Under the pieces are notes generated by a model. The model saw only the letters and a list, made by a program, of their open reading frames with translations, did not search any database and was not told the DNA's origin. This document shows, piece after piece, positions 1-13,836 of a DNA stretch of 64,000 nucleotides. The stretch is from NCBI GenBank assembly GCA_034670405.1, contig JAXDDX010000007.1, positions 4,048,001 through 4,112,000 on the forward strand, given 5' to 3'. The first letter of the stretch is position 1. Every line of letters begins with the position of its first letter. The position numbers and the translations under genes were made by a program. Source of the DNA: Hoplostethus atlanticus. Lineage: Eukaryota > Chordata > Actinopteri > Trachichthyiformes > Trachichthyidae.

Positions 1-2642
1 AAGATTAAAATAGAAATAAGGGTAGCAGAGACTATGAGTGTCTGCTGTTTCCCCTTCTCTAGGCTTTGTAGCAGGGGGTGGCAGGCAAGATGGTTTCCAT
101 TCCTTTTGTCTACCCAGCCACAGGCTTAAAGACTGTCCAGAGGTACTCACATGTCCGCTTTTGATCAGTACATTGTCTGCTGTCTAATATTATAAAGGTC
201 AGTCTCTGAATGCTCAGAATGAGAGAGCCTGAAAACTCAATTCTGCTGATGTTCATTTCCACAGTAGGTTATACTGCTGCTGCCTTACTGCCAGCTGCAA
301 GCAGGTACAATGTTGTGTTAAACAGCTGTTGACCATAAAATGTTACGGTGCCATGATGTATATAGTATTGTGTCTCTGGAGGTCTGTATGTTACTTATGT
401 CTTGCCTTTATAGCTTTTTCCTTTGGTAGTTGGTAGTTTTTTCTTCATCAAGTTACAAGATTTAATTATTTACAGGTGTAATTTCTAAGAAACATGCAGT
501 AGCTGAGACCCTTATTATTTTTTATGTCTTAAATGAAATTTGAAATACCCTGATTGGTTCCAGACCTACGCATCAAAGGTAGCATGTAACTGCACACCCC
601 TGGCACCAGGAACAGCAACAAGGAGATAGTTGGATTAGCCTTTATCTCCAGCAACCTCTGGATGGTAATTTGACTGTTTAGAAAAAACATTTAGGATTAT
701 GCTGTAGTTAATCCCTGGCCTCTTGGAGCAAAAGTATTAAACTCACCCATGTGTATGCCAGCAGCCCTGCCACCTCCTCTTCCACCTCTCACACCCTGAT
801 TGAAATGTTGCCGAACAGTCTTTCCACACATTCCCTGAGTCAGATTACCTTTGTATGGAAACACTAAGGCCCTTTCAAGACATTCTGTGGTTGTGCTCAA
901 GAACAAGTTTTTTTTGTTGTCCGTCTATTTACTTTTATGTACAAAAAAGGCAAGCAAGCCAGGAGGCTCCAAAGTGAAGAAAAGAAGCTTTGGTGTTTAC
1001 CAAGCTCATTATCCTGGGTGAACTAAAGGGAAGGTCCCACATGGCCAGTTTATGAGGTTGTTGCTCCTTCTGGTGCGCCACGTGGGCTCTGCTGTGGCTG
1101 TGACAGCTGGCTCCAGTGAATGGCATAGCTGGAATTTCTTAGGGTCTCTGTGGTTTGGTGCAACGTATGTCGCCTGGAACTGTTTCTTCAGAAGAAACAA
1201 ATGATACGTAAAAATAATTTAATTCAATTTAATGACCTCTTTATCATACCCCCTAACTTTTGCATTTGTTTCCCATTTCTCTGAATTAAGATGTTCACCT
1301 TGGCCATGCAGACATGGGGTTGTTGTATGTGTCTTGTATGCTAATATCGCTTAAGACACTTTCAATGATATCTACACCACCCCGCCTTAACTTGTGCTGT
1401 ACCAATAAAAATAGCCATGAGACCTGGGTTAAATTTCCAATTAAAAGGTGCCCAGGAGAAACCAGCCTATTTCCCAGAGCCATAATGGGCATCCAGCTGT
1501 TGCAGTAGATGGCTATCAAAATATAGAATATTAACAGCAGGGCATTTGAGTGGTGGTATTACTTTTCTCACCCACCGCACCCCACACTGCCATGCCACTT
1601 GAGTAAAGTGATCTGGACTTGCCCATAGCAGCTATGTCCGTATCAACGACTATCAGCAAGATGCATTTGCTACTCGAGCAGTTGGCTTGGGTGTGTTGCA
1701 ACTTTCCTTGTCGGGACGGACACCCGTTCCTAATGTACAGGCTTAGGCTGTGCTATGTTGCGTGTCCACGGACACCACGGACTCGCATAACCAGAGGAAA
1801 TTTCTTGTTTGATCTGCATTCTAGGGTTAGGGTGTTTTTGGTTTATTTTTTATTGTAGGCCCTACTTCACACTATTGGTTGTGAATGTGAGCTGTGAGCC
1901 AAGTTTATCAGTTAATTAGTAAGTTAAAGCCTATATTGGGCAGAAATTGTGTTGAATAATTTGCTGTCATAATTACACGAATTTCTTGGCCAGTCAGGTG
2001 AAGATAGTTTCTAGGGCATTTACAACTAGAGTTTCTGTGCTCACCTCACAGCTAGGAATTAGTGTTTTCTTTGTCATGTCACCAGTTTGTACTGTTATTC
2101 TCTGTTGTTATTAGATAGGCATATTTATATTGAGAAAATATGTAAGGTATTCACTCTTAATTCAACATGTATGCCCTTCTGAGTGTGCGTGACACCTAGG
2201 GTGCCGATATGATACCAGGCCTGATGCTGCCAATAGCAGGGTGGATGGACTGATAGGGTGACCCTGTTGTTGTGTCTTTACCATTCGTATTTCAAAAACA
2301 GCTACTCACCTCAACCCTATCTTCGTTTGCAAATAGCTTGATTTCACCTCGGCTAATTAAATGTTTTGATTAAGCGTAGTTAAGTTTAGCATTGTGAAGT
2401 AGCCAGGTGGAAAGGACTCACTTATTAGTTATTTGGCTGACAGTGGATTTGATTTTAGCCAATTTTACATGTACTGTTCCATAGGCTTCCATTTTTGGCC
2501 CCTTGTTATTCCTAATTATGTCCATGACAATGACAGACAGAATGAGGCTAATACCAAACCAGAATACAATCTCCAAATGGTTCCAACCAGACAAACCATC
2601 TTTATTTTTTGGGCATTTTTGCCAATATTAGACAGTTGAACG
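1..2642. other. Non-coding DNA, no recognisable feature
   Basis: AT-rich sequence with stop codons in all frames. The open frames are short, show no domain and lack splice-framed continuity. It is upstream intron of a longer fbxw7 transcript or 5' flank; the sequence does not tell which. Confidence 0.6.
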
Positions 2643-2747
2643 TAGAGAGACAGCAAAGATGGAAAAAGACGGGGGTGGCATGCGACAAAGGTCCCAGGCT
2701 GGATTCAACCCTAGGACATCGTGGCTACATGGTAGAGACTTAGACTA
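2643..2747 (-). mobile_element. tRNA-derived SINE fragment
   Basis: On the minus strand it reads from CATGTAGCCACGATG to the pol III B-box-like GGGTTGAATCC, then CAGCCTGGGACCTTTGTCGC and a pyrimidine-rich tail. This is the body of a common fish tRNA-derived SINE. The A-box end is eroded. A copy of what looks like the same family is at 49079-49215. Confidence 0.6.
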
Positions 2748-5700
2748 TTTTTGAATGTAATAAAAAAATACAAAAAAAATCTAACTTCATAATTTTTTAC
2801 TTCATAAAACAAGTGGCTGTCTTTCCATTAAAAAGGATTAGATAAGCCACGTTTCGTCAACCAGATTCCTAGGACTCATTATTGATGAACCTCTGAGCTG
2901 TAATAATCATTCACCTAGTTTGTAAGAAGGTGTTTGGTTAATCAGATATCTTTTAATACTGTATTATAGTTTTTTATATAAATACTTACATACTGTTTCT
3001 TTTTGACTTTTGTTGCCATTGAGCTTGTTCTCCCACTCCTTGCATTATGATCATGATGACGTTTGATTGGCTATAAGAGAAGACTTGAAAGATTGGATTC
3101 AAGTAGCTTAATTTACACTCCCCATAGTCTCCAATCTGTACAGTGGATTATTGTGCTACACAAAATTTTGCTTCTCCTGCCTTCTACAGCCTAGTGTTGC
3201 AGCATGTCACCATAGATAAGCTGGCTTGAGCTGGAGGAGCAGCATCCTCTACTAATAATAATACATTCTGCCCTACTAATAATCATACGGTGTATCCTCT
3301 TCGAGCTCTGCAGATAAGTGTGGTAAAGGAACGCAGGCTCCTATGACGGCATCATGCTGCTCCGCCAACACTATCTTTGGGGCCTTAAACCCCTCCCTCC
3401 TTCTCTGGCTGCCAAATTCACAACATTGTGCTTGACAGTGAGGTGTCTAAGAAAGGACAAGGAGCTGTCTATCACTACCTTTGAAAATTTGTTCCCACTT
3501 ACTGATGCAATACGTGGTAACACACTGGAGGGAAGTGGAAGTGGAAGTTCCTTGCATACATTGGGCATTCTATGAAACTATTTGATTTGTTTAATTTGGC
3601 TACATTAGTTTCATTTAAATTTGAGAGTTTTGTTTTTCTTTCTGACAGTATTTTCTCAGACAAACTAGAATGTCAGACTACCAGTCCATAAGCAGTTAAT
3701 CACCCATTTATCTCGTGCCAAGTGGGACTTGTTGGAGAGTCATTAACACTTAGTTTTACTTAATTTCCTACTGTGCTATTAGAGGCTGGAGTTTACAGGC
3801 TGAGTATGGTCTGATCTGACAGCCTGAAGGTAGTGATCTTTCACCTAACCCTGACTCGCCTTCATACCTTGAGATGGTTTAGTAAATTATCTGCCCATAT
3901 TGATTATATCTTAAGCCATTTTTTTCCAATATCCCTTGTTTGCAACAAGGGGTCATCCCATGCGGTCACCTTGATGCGTTTGACCACATCTGTCATACAT
4001 ACACAGACTGCATGTCATAACCATACGTTGGTGATTGAGGGACAGCTGATTTTGTCCTTCCAACTTCCATCCCCCCTCTATGTCCTGAAGCAAGGACCAC
4101 AGCGCACTACGCTCAGGGAGGTGGGATTCCATTGCCCTTGGGCTCCAAATAACACAGAGGGGAGGAAGGCATCTGCCACCAGCTATTCTGAGAAGCAGAC
4201 CCATTCCAGGGAGCGGCATACAGATCCAGCTAGTCAGCCAGCTAGCCAGCACTCAGATCAGTCAAGCTGTTCTCTAACTCCACATTTAAATGCAGATACA
4301 GAACTATGGCAGCCAAGGCAGAGATTGTTGCTTTTTTTTATGTACATTAAACAATGCTACTCTACTGTGACTGAAATCCATCCAAATCGAAACTGTTTGA
4401 TATTGATTGGTCAGATTGGCCTTTTAAATATTTACAGTATGTACAGCATGTACCCTCTTGTAGCTTTTCAGTTTCACTCTTTACTGAGTAGTAAATAATG
4501 TCACCATGTCATTGATGAACCAGCAGTCTTTGCATGCGTCTTGACATGACACATGAGTGGTGAACCTAAGCCCAATATAAATACTGCGTGCGTCCAAGCT
4601 GGGTTGTACAGTATAGTGTTATACTGTTGTGGTGCATTGCGGACAGAGCATGCGCTGGGCTCAGGGCCATCCCACCTGCCACGGGGCTGCCTGAAGGCAT
4701 TGACATTTCCCACACTGCTGGATGGGGCCTGAGAAAAGAGAATCTCCTCCCTTGGGAATGTGTCACAGCGCCTAAACATTGGCATGTAAATGAAGGCGGG
4801 CAGCAGTATGAAATGTACAGTCTTTCTCTCTCATGCACACAAACACCTTCATTACTCATCCAGTTAAATTATTGCTCTCAGTTGTGCTTCAAGGCACACA
4901 TATTTTGCCTACATAAATTATCACCATTGGACACCTTCAACAGACTTGAATCTTAATAAACCCGCTGCATAATCAGCTCATCAGGTTTAATGGAGTTTCA
5001 GTGTTTTATTTGTTTGTTTTGGTGAAGACATTGTTTATTGCTTACCTCCTGCACTAACTCTGCAGAGGTTTTTCTTAAACAGTCAAGCATCATGCTTTGA
5101 ATGAATATTGCAAACCTACCTGTGTCAGCATACACACTTGGCTTGAGCTGCTCAGACAGGTTTGGGGTATTTGGGTGTTATGTTTTGAAGGAGCCTCTTA
5201 CCTGCCAGCTTGATAACCATGAGCCGTTAAGCTGCCTGTCGATTCATACCCCCAAAAGGACAATTTATTTTTAAATCAATGGTTACCAGGGAACCAGTTC
5301 ACTGTTTAGTCTCCACATCTGACGGCCTACATAACTCTTTATGTTAAAATGACGTGTCTGTGGCGGTAAATGATCAGTCTTGCACATTGCATATTGATCA
5401 GTAGTGTCTTGATTTGATGGTCACAAGCCTCACCGCAGTTTTGTCATCATTGATTTTTCCACATCCCCATTGGTGCTCATTGGCATAATTATGTCTACAC
5501 AAATAGCTGCTCCACCACACTTGGCTGTGATTCCTCTCTAGAAATGTGATCTACTTAAACACTTGTTTCTGGTCCTATTCCCCTACCTCGGTATTTGCTG
5601 CAACTCCCCTTCAATAAGCCACCCCTCTGCCTTCACAATGTCCTGCTCGCCATGCCATAATTAGGTCCTCAGCTGACTGACTGTAATTGATGCGGCTGTC

Positions 5701-8700
5701 TGGGAAGTTAGTTTAACCTGTGTATAAACTCTGCTGCCTCAGTCCCTGCCTCTGATGTGCACTGGGAGACAGAGTTGCTGGTAACGAAGCAACACAGTTA
5801 CAACGATTACCAAAACAACAATGCCTTAAAATTGCTTAAAATGTAATGTTTTTTGTTTTAGATTCAAAAAGGGAGACAGATACTGCAAAGTGTTTTCCTG
5901 CAGGATGTATTTTGCCATCACACAAATTCTTTGCTCTTGCATGTCAACAGTAAGAGAGCACGATCACCAGAGCAAAACATGATTATCTTGCATCAGCTGG
6001 AGCATGATATCTAAGAAAATATATGGCAAACTATATATGGCAACTGCTCTTTTAACTGCTTAGTGGCTAACTGACCATGTTTAACAGACACCAGAAACCT
6101 GATTTGTCATATCACATTGATTAGGAGTATGAATCATGTGGGAAATGAAGAATGAATGCCAGCTCTAAGCTTCAACTTTCCCCTATTTATAAACCCTGCA
6201 CAGTTTATAAATGACCCGGGGCTGTTGTCCACCTCCAGGTCTGAGAGGGGAAACCCTCCATCATTAGGAAAACATCCTCAGAAAAACACATCATCCCCCA
6301 CATCTCGTTTAATAACCTGAACTTGTTCGCTATGGCCAGCCTACTCGACCAGCATAACTTAAAGTTTGTTACTTATGCTTCCTGTCCAATTAAGGCAGTC
6401 TCCCTGTATACCCTCCTGGCTTGGTGCATTTTATTATACATAACATCAAGTCAATGAGGCAGGGACGAGAAGGATGCATTCTCTATGTAAAAGCGCTAAC
6501 ACTAATGTAGCTGTGGTGACTCAGAATGCTATTAATAGTGTCTTGACAGGTCCTCAGCCCCCTCAGGTCTCTGTGTGCTGGGATACAGTACAATATCATC
6601 CTCTCCAGAGTTGGCAGACAAACGCCAGACCAGCATTTAAACATGGCCAAAGGATACATCGGCTTATATCATGATCTTAGAGAGATGTGAGAATCTATGA
6701 ACAGTGTATGGATGACTGCCACACCAGCATCATACCTAATTCTCTCTTCACACTGTCTTGGGGGAATGTGCTTGCCTGAGACTTTGTGCTGTAGCTGGAA
6801 TGCTCTCCGTCTCAGATATATCAGTTGTTCTGCTCTTTCACATCACCAGCTCAAGGACATGTCTTCTCCTTTGTGTCATTAGCATTATGAGAGTACTACA
6901 ATGAAGTGTAAAATATAGCTCCCTTTCATTTGTCCTCTGCGGGCATAGAACAGACGGAGGAAGGCTGCATGCCTGGCAGAGTATTGATTCGGTGTTCATA
7001 AAACTTCACAACTCTTGCTCTGTCTACCCTACGTCCGTTTCTTTATCTTCACTCCGTTCTACCTCACTCTTTTCGCTCATTCATTCAATTTTTCTTTGTG
7101 TATGGATGGCTGATTCTGGTCTTATCTCTAACCTGCAGAATCAACACCTTCCCTCTTCTCACTTCTATGGACTTCTTAGTAGGCCAGCTAAATGGACTTA
7201 TTCAGTCCCGCTACAGATGACATTGACTCTGAATGAGTACCACTCCAAGACAGTCATAATGTTAGTTCAGACATGGACTTCAGTGGCGTTTTGATAATCA
7301 TAGTGAAAAGACAAGACATTACTCTCTCGTTAGTGCTCTATACTTTCAACTCAGAAGTTTGTGTAGGACAGTTGGACGTGAATGTTTGTTGGCCAGTAGA
7401 ATCAGTCTTCATTCCTTTAGAGGAAATTACTGAATCTATTTTACTTGATCTGTCTGCAAGCTACCTCCTTAATTAAAAATTGTAATCAAGAGTCTGAGTG
7501 GTGTAATATGAGATTGACAGTTTAGTGTTCGAAGTTGATTTAAAATAAATTGCCATTTAGGTTGATGAAACCAGTGATGAAGTGATAATGACACTATACA
7601 TTACATTTTTTGTAATTTTAATTTTTGTAATATCAATTTGAAGGCTTACAACTCTGTATGAATAATATCCACTACTTCATAGATATGACAATAGTAATTG
7701 CTCAAGTGGTAAACTGTTGTTTGAAGCAATGTTAAAGAAAACCTGCAAAAGAGCATAACTGTTCTAGCCTTTTCCTGGGTGACCATAAGATGGATTTTAT
7801 ACATTTGTTATTTAATTACCATTACACAAAATACCCATGAAACATGTATGAGTTGTGAAAATGTCCTGTAGCCCCTTGGGTAGAGTTGATGCAGAGTCTT
7901 GAACCACTGACAATAAGCTACAGAATTCCCCCCAAAAATTGTCCAGATTATTGACCTGAAAAGATTTTCAGATCATTTCATTCATATCAATTTCATTGAA
8001 GTGGCTGTGTGCTAATAACAGACTGTAGCTGGGATAGTGGTAGTCATGCAAACACTTGCATTGCCCTTGATTGCACTGCAAGTTGATGAGTGTCTAGCCA
8101 TTTAATTTAACCGCACATCCTTCATTAAAGATAAATGGCAAACTTTATATGAAGTCACTTGGTCACTCAGTTGATCCGTTTGGTTCATTAGAATCAAAGG
8201 AAAGGAAAATGAATCCAGCAAATCTAACAGAGCAGTGAGTCAGCCCATCTGATCAGGATGAATGATTTCACTAATCTAGCCATGGCAGGCCTTTAGAGAT
8301 GTCCATCTTAGTGCCTCTGATGAGTAGCATAAAAAAACAGTTTTGAGAGCTGCTTTGGAATGATGGGCCAATTATTCTCAATTTATGTTAGGACATTTGG
8401 ATCTGTGCCTACTGCCAGTGTAGAGGATTTCAAATTGAAAAGTCATTACTTAATTTACAGTACAGTTTCGTTATCATGGGTAGATGGGTCCGTCTCCACA
8501 CAGCAAGTAGACTTCTGCAACGTCTTCGTAAAAGGTGTAGCTTTCACATTCCTCCTCTTGGAGCATAGATTAACTGTGCTTTCACACTGTATACCATCTC
8601 AGCTCTGGTTTGTTCCTTTATGTCCAACATTTCAAGAAAGATTGCTTTTACTTTTCAACTGAGTGTTTGGACAGTACACCATTACGACTTTATTAAGGCC

Positions 8701-11700
8701 CACTCTTGATGCCATTTCAGCGGATGATGGTTTATAGAACTGGTAGAGAAAGTCATGAACTGAAACTGAGTCCTCTGACCTTAAAGACAATTGCTTCATT
8801 ACCACCCAGCGATTGCAGAAGACACCCACCACCATCACTGTGTCAGCCTTCATGCTGGAATTCTGATTACTATCTTCTTGTACTCCTTGCGAGTCGACCT
8901 CACAGTGGGCCGCATAGTGAAAACATTTTGCCATACAAACCTTTGAGTACCAAGTGTGCAGTGTTTACCTAGTAATGTACATTTTCAATCTGTGCCGTTT
9001 GAGCAACACTCCTCTATTCATATGCCACACACCTCAAGTTATTTTTGCTTTATTTTTCTCCCATTTATTTAAGTCATTACACCCACAGTCGTAGTGGTTT
9101 GAGAGACCAGTTTACAAGGTGATTGGGGTCTGTTGTTCCTGCCTGAACTGGCCTGGCAGAGCAATAGCCAATTATCAACAGCATGGCCAACAGGCTTACA
9201 AGTAGCCAGCTGGTGCTTAGAACCTCCTAAGCATACCTCTTTGCATTCCCACAGTCCAACAAGATTTGGTAGTTGTGGCAGTACTCTTAATATTGTCCGC
9301 AACAATATTCATATACAAACTGCTTCTGGTGATTGATATCAATAGTTGCCTACACTCTGCCTGATTTGGACCAGTAGAAGTCCAGGGCTATAAAGAGACC
9401 AAACAACAGACTTGTACAAGAGTTAGCTCATTTTGATAAATGCCTGTGTTTTGTTATATTGTGATAGTGCTTGGCGTCATGGTATAGTATTGTAGGGTAA
9501 TATTTTAGTATTATGACAATCCTAACGTAAACTCTGTAGGAATAGGGAAGTAGCGGTCATTCCAGCATGACGCAGCGTTGATAGTTTGAACACAACAGTA
9601 AATAAAACTAAGCATCATAGTTTCTATTTGAAATGGTTGTTTGGAGCTTGATAATGAAAATGATTTTCACAGGGCCCCTGTCTGAATTGTATATGTTTTA
9701 TGTTCTATGAAACAAAGATACTGTTTATCTTTTGAAATGGACAAGCCTGAGAGCACATCTTCACCAGCCAAATTTTCTCACAATCCACACTGAATGGTAT
9801 ATGCAAAGCCTTCTGATAAGGTCTCAGTTTGTTAATCACAGTGCTTTAAGCATATCCTCGAGTGCTCATGCTCAAGAGGCAATGCTTTGCTGTGTGTCTG
9901 CTAGACACAGGCACATCTGTGTGTCCTTCCTTGCATTTCAATTCAAACATTAGTATGGAAAGAAGCACTTTCTCTTATCTAGATCTACCCTGTCGATTTC
10001 CACCCTTTCTAATACTTCATCATTACATGAAATTCCTCCACAATGGGTGGGAGCATTAAAAAAAACAAAAAAAACAACATTTTGGTACAATAGCAGCAAG
10101 TACAAATAAGTGAATATTCATTCATGATCAATTTCTGTCTTATCCTTGTGTGTTCTTACTAATATAACCCCCCCCCCCCCCTTAAAAAATATGTTTTGTT
10201 ACTACTCAGGAAAGTGATTGTAGCACTACGCAGGCCATAGAATCTGCTTAGTAAAGATGTATTTGCTTGTGTTGTGTGCCTTTCATAAGAGCCTATCACT
10301 AACAGCAATTTGTTTTCTTCTTTTCCTCCAATGTCCTGCTTGTCCTGGATCTTGTGAACACACAGGTAAGCAAAACCTCATCTTTTTAGCTTGTAGCACT
10401 TTTCACATGTTCATGTTTCACTAGTTTTAGTTCATTTCCTTTTTTCCAAGAATCATTCATCACATTCACACTATGCTTATGGTCGTTGCAGTGTGGCATC
10501 TGCAGAACTCAAATGAATTGACATTTTTTTACCTCTAGGGGGCAACATAAACTTAGTTGCATGTTCACTCGGAATCTGGCACCTGAAGGCTCAGTGTCAT
10601 CCCAGAACCCATGTTAACACACTGCTACTCAGCAAGGCCTATATTACCCCTCTGCATAATTGTCTGCACTTGGTCAGTTTACTGACATTCACAATTAGAA
10701 GTGCTTTGTGTACACCTTTAAACAGGGTCTGATAGGAATCTTTTCCAACAAGCACTTTTGTGCCTAAAGGCTGTCCAACTCCCCACTTTAGTGGGAATTT
10801 GAATGAACAAGTCCTTGTGCATCTCAGAGACACACATTCCCTGTCTTTCAGCCACCAACTCTTTCTTCTTCACTTATTTTCCACACACAGACACTCCCGT
10901 CTAAGAGCTTCAATGAATGCTCAGGTTGTTATGACGACTATGAGTGCAGCACTCAATGCTGCATTAAGAGTTTGTAGAAGCCCTCACTCAGTTGCACATC
11001 TCTAGAGGTTTAATGTGATGGTAATTGTACAGAAAATCCTTGGAAAGCGCTTTCTGTGAAGGTCAATGCAAAAAGATCAATAGCTTTTGTCAAAGTTTGT
11101 GTTTTAGAAAAAACGAAATGTGTTTTTGTGCACAGCAGCCTGGAAAAATGACACAATCTAAAAGCTTGTTTTGAAAGCTTGAAGCTCAGTTTTGAATTTG
11201 TGCAGCAATGAATTTGTGAATTTATTAAATCTGTACTTCCAGTTTGAATTGGTTACACGTAATGAAATCACTAAACGTAGGAAGTTGACTTGTAGAAAGT
11301 CAGTCCAGTCAATGACAAGAAACAACTATTGGCGATGTACCTTGTATTTCTGGGTCAATTTTGTTTGCTATATTTTTCTTATTCCGGTGATTAATTGGCC
11401 AAACATAGACAACGTGAAGTCACATCGATATTTCCAGTGCAGCTACAAAGAGTTTAATAGGAGGACATTTTTCAACACTCTAAAACATCATCAGTAAACG
11501 TCAGGTTTGGGTGTGAGGCCCTCAGAATCAAAGACCAAGGGCTTCTTTGTAGACTGCACCGACGTTCAACAATCACACAGGGGGAAATCTATAATTGAAG
11601 AGGAAGAGATGCCAATTTCTCTAGACAGTATCCTAAGTAATCCACAATGCAGCACAGTGACGAGATGTTTTGCACAAGGGGTGTGACTCCTGTTTTCTCC

Positions 11701-13346
11701 ACTGGCAACGACAGCTAGCTCTATTGCTCTCTTTACCAACACGTAAAAACCCACAGCTGCGCTCTACTGCAAAAAAAAGCGACATTTTCAGACTTTCACT
11801 GTAACCTTTCATTGCTGCTGCACAAGATCTCTGCCAAGTGTTTTTCACACTGTAAAATATTTATTTGCAATACTTACACAAAAATATACACAAAATACAA
11901 TACAAATACAATTTTCCATGTTTAAACTTTTGTGCTTTTATTTTTAAGGCCACAGCTGAATAAAAGTTCACGCTCGTTCTCTGGGGCTTGTCAAAAAGCA
12001 TTCTGGGAAATGTAGGAAGCCACTAACTGAAGTAGAAATAGACATGGCAGGTTGAGTGGGTACAATAAAAAGGTAAATTTATACACTTCATCACAAAATG
12101 CATAGAGAATCAAAGTTTGATGACATATAACAGTGTAATATCTGAGAGGGGAATTTTCTTTATAACCTATGGCTTTCAGGCACAGAGCAGTGGTCAGATA
12201 ATTTAATTGCTCAGCCACCATTATAGGACATTGTAGCGGACAGAGGATGCACTATTGTCAACCTTGGATGTGTTAGGAGGGGTTTGATGGGCCACGAGTC
12301 ACCGGATGCAAAGTGACTGCCAGCATTGCCACTGGGCACAGCATGAGATGGCAAAGGGTTAGTTGAGAATCTGGCACAGCATCAATGCACCATGAGCTTT
12401 CCATGGCAACACGGGGTCAAAAGCCACATCTCTGTTTTGTCTGTGCTTCTGCCTCACTGCAGGCTGTCCATGTCTTGTCACGAAATAGGCCATCGGTAGG
12501 TCACAGGTCCCCTCTATTACACAGAAGTCCTACAAACAGTAATCCAGCACTCACCACACTTTCTATGGAGACTGCTACAAGAGGAGAGGCCCTTGTTTAA
12601 AAAGTGACCAGAATAGATCAAAATTAACCAGATTCAAATTAAATGGCAGTATAAAATTTTAAGAGCTGCAGAAATGAGAGGGGAGTAGCAAAGCCAAGCA
12701 CTTTGCCAGTCCTAAGTCTTAGTATGTCAAACAAATTGTCTTGTTTTTGATGATATATTAGCCATGGGTATGGAAATTTAAATTGTGCTCAGCACTGCAC
12801 TGATAAGACAAGTAAACAGTGGTTAATTAAGTCCTGTGGCAGGGACAATTTAACTATTTACATTTAGGCTATATTTAACTTTGAAATTAAGCAGCACTTT
12901 GTAGACTGTGGGATAGTGGGACTTCTGGTGTTTATTGTCAAAAAGTATGTTATTTTACATGTGTACACTCTGCTGATTCAGTTGAGGGCATCGTCACTAT
13001 AGAAATGTATTTGAGGTTGCAATACCAACTCAATTCAGACTAGGAGAGCACTGCCGCTTTTCACTGAGAGTGATGATATTGCCACTGCCATCCTTCTATG
13101 TGCTGACAGATAATATCTTTAGTTTGCTCAATGAACATAGGCCAAATTCTACTCACAATAAAGATAGTGTCTCAAACCAACCATGTATTAATGAGCACCA
13201 TAAGCTTCACCCAATATGTCATGTATCATATCCATATGCCTGCTTGCTGAACTTAAAGGCCTCCAAATGTTAAGTAAACGGTATGCCTTGTATTACAAGA
13301 CGTTTACTCCTCTTGAAAAAGGGGGGGCTATACCTATACCTTCAAT
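2748..13346. other. Non-coding DNA with few recognisable features
   Basis: No exon with homology was found. The longest open frame (3833-4498) begins with GTG, looks like random composition and has no motif. A C-run lies at 10168-10181. CCTCTAGGGGGCAAC at 10532-10546 resembles a CTCF core. Confidence 0.6.
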
Positions 13347-13836
13347 AGGCATTTTCCGACCGCAGGAACCTGAACCTTTTGGGTACATTTTGAGCAGGAA
13401 CCTTCTCAGCAGGAACCTTTTAGTTCCCCAAAAGAGTTCAAGGTTGCTTTCCGCAACCTTACATACACTGCTTTGGTATGAACATGATATTAGAATTGTT
13501 TTTTGGTCGGTAGCTAGGTACTTTATTAATCCCAGAGGGTACATTTCTTGAATGAAACGAGATGTGGCGAAGTTGAAGCAGAGATTGAACAAGCCGGTAG
13601 TTAAAAATTGCGGTTGGCGAACTTGACGATTTTTGCCTAGCTTGTGTTGACCAATTAGCATTGTTCAGGACTACAACTCCGCCCAGTGCTTCCTAGTCCA
13701 CCAAAACGTACTACCTCGCTAGCAGGAACTATCCAAGAGGAACCTTTTCGGGGCTAGTTACCCAGTCGGAAAGTTTCTGGGACTAAGTACCAATAGTACT
13801 AAATCCATGGATAGTTCCTGTGGTAGGAAAATGCCT
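13347..13836. mobile_element. About 490-bp MITE-like element with 23-bp terminal inverted repeats
   Basis: The left end (13347-13369) is AGGCATTTTCCGACCGCAGG followed by AAC. The reverse complement of the right end (13814-13836) matches it at 21 of 23 positions. The inside repeats AGGAACC-type motifs (13364, 13397, 13411, 13740) and has no transposase frame. No clear target-site duplication was found, so the superfamily is not assigned. A 32-bp piece of its left end recurs exactly, inverted, at 27041-27072. Confidence 0.7.

Noticed and set aside
3833..4498. 221-codon open frame, longest in the upstream region
   Set aside because: Starts at GTG, has no domain, signal or repeat pattern and no splice context; composition is like surrounding non-coding DNA.
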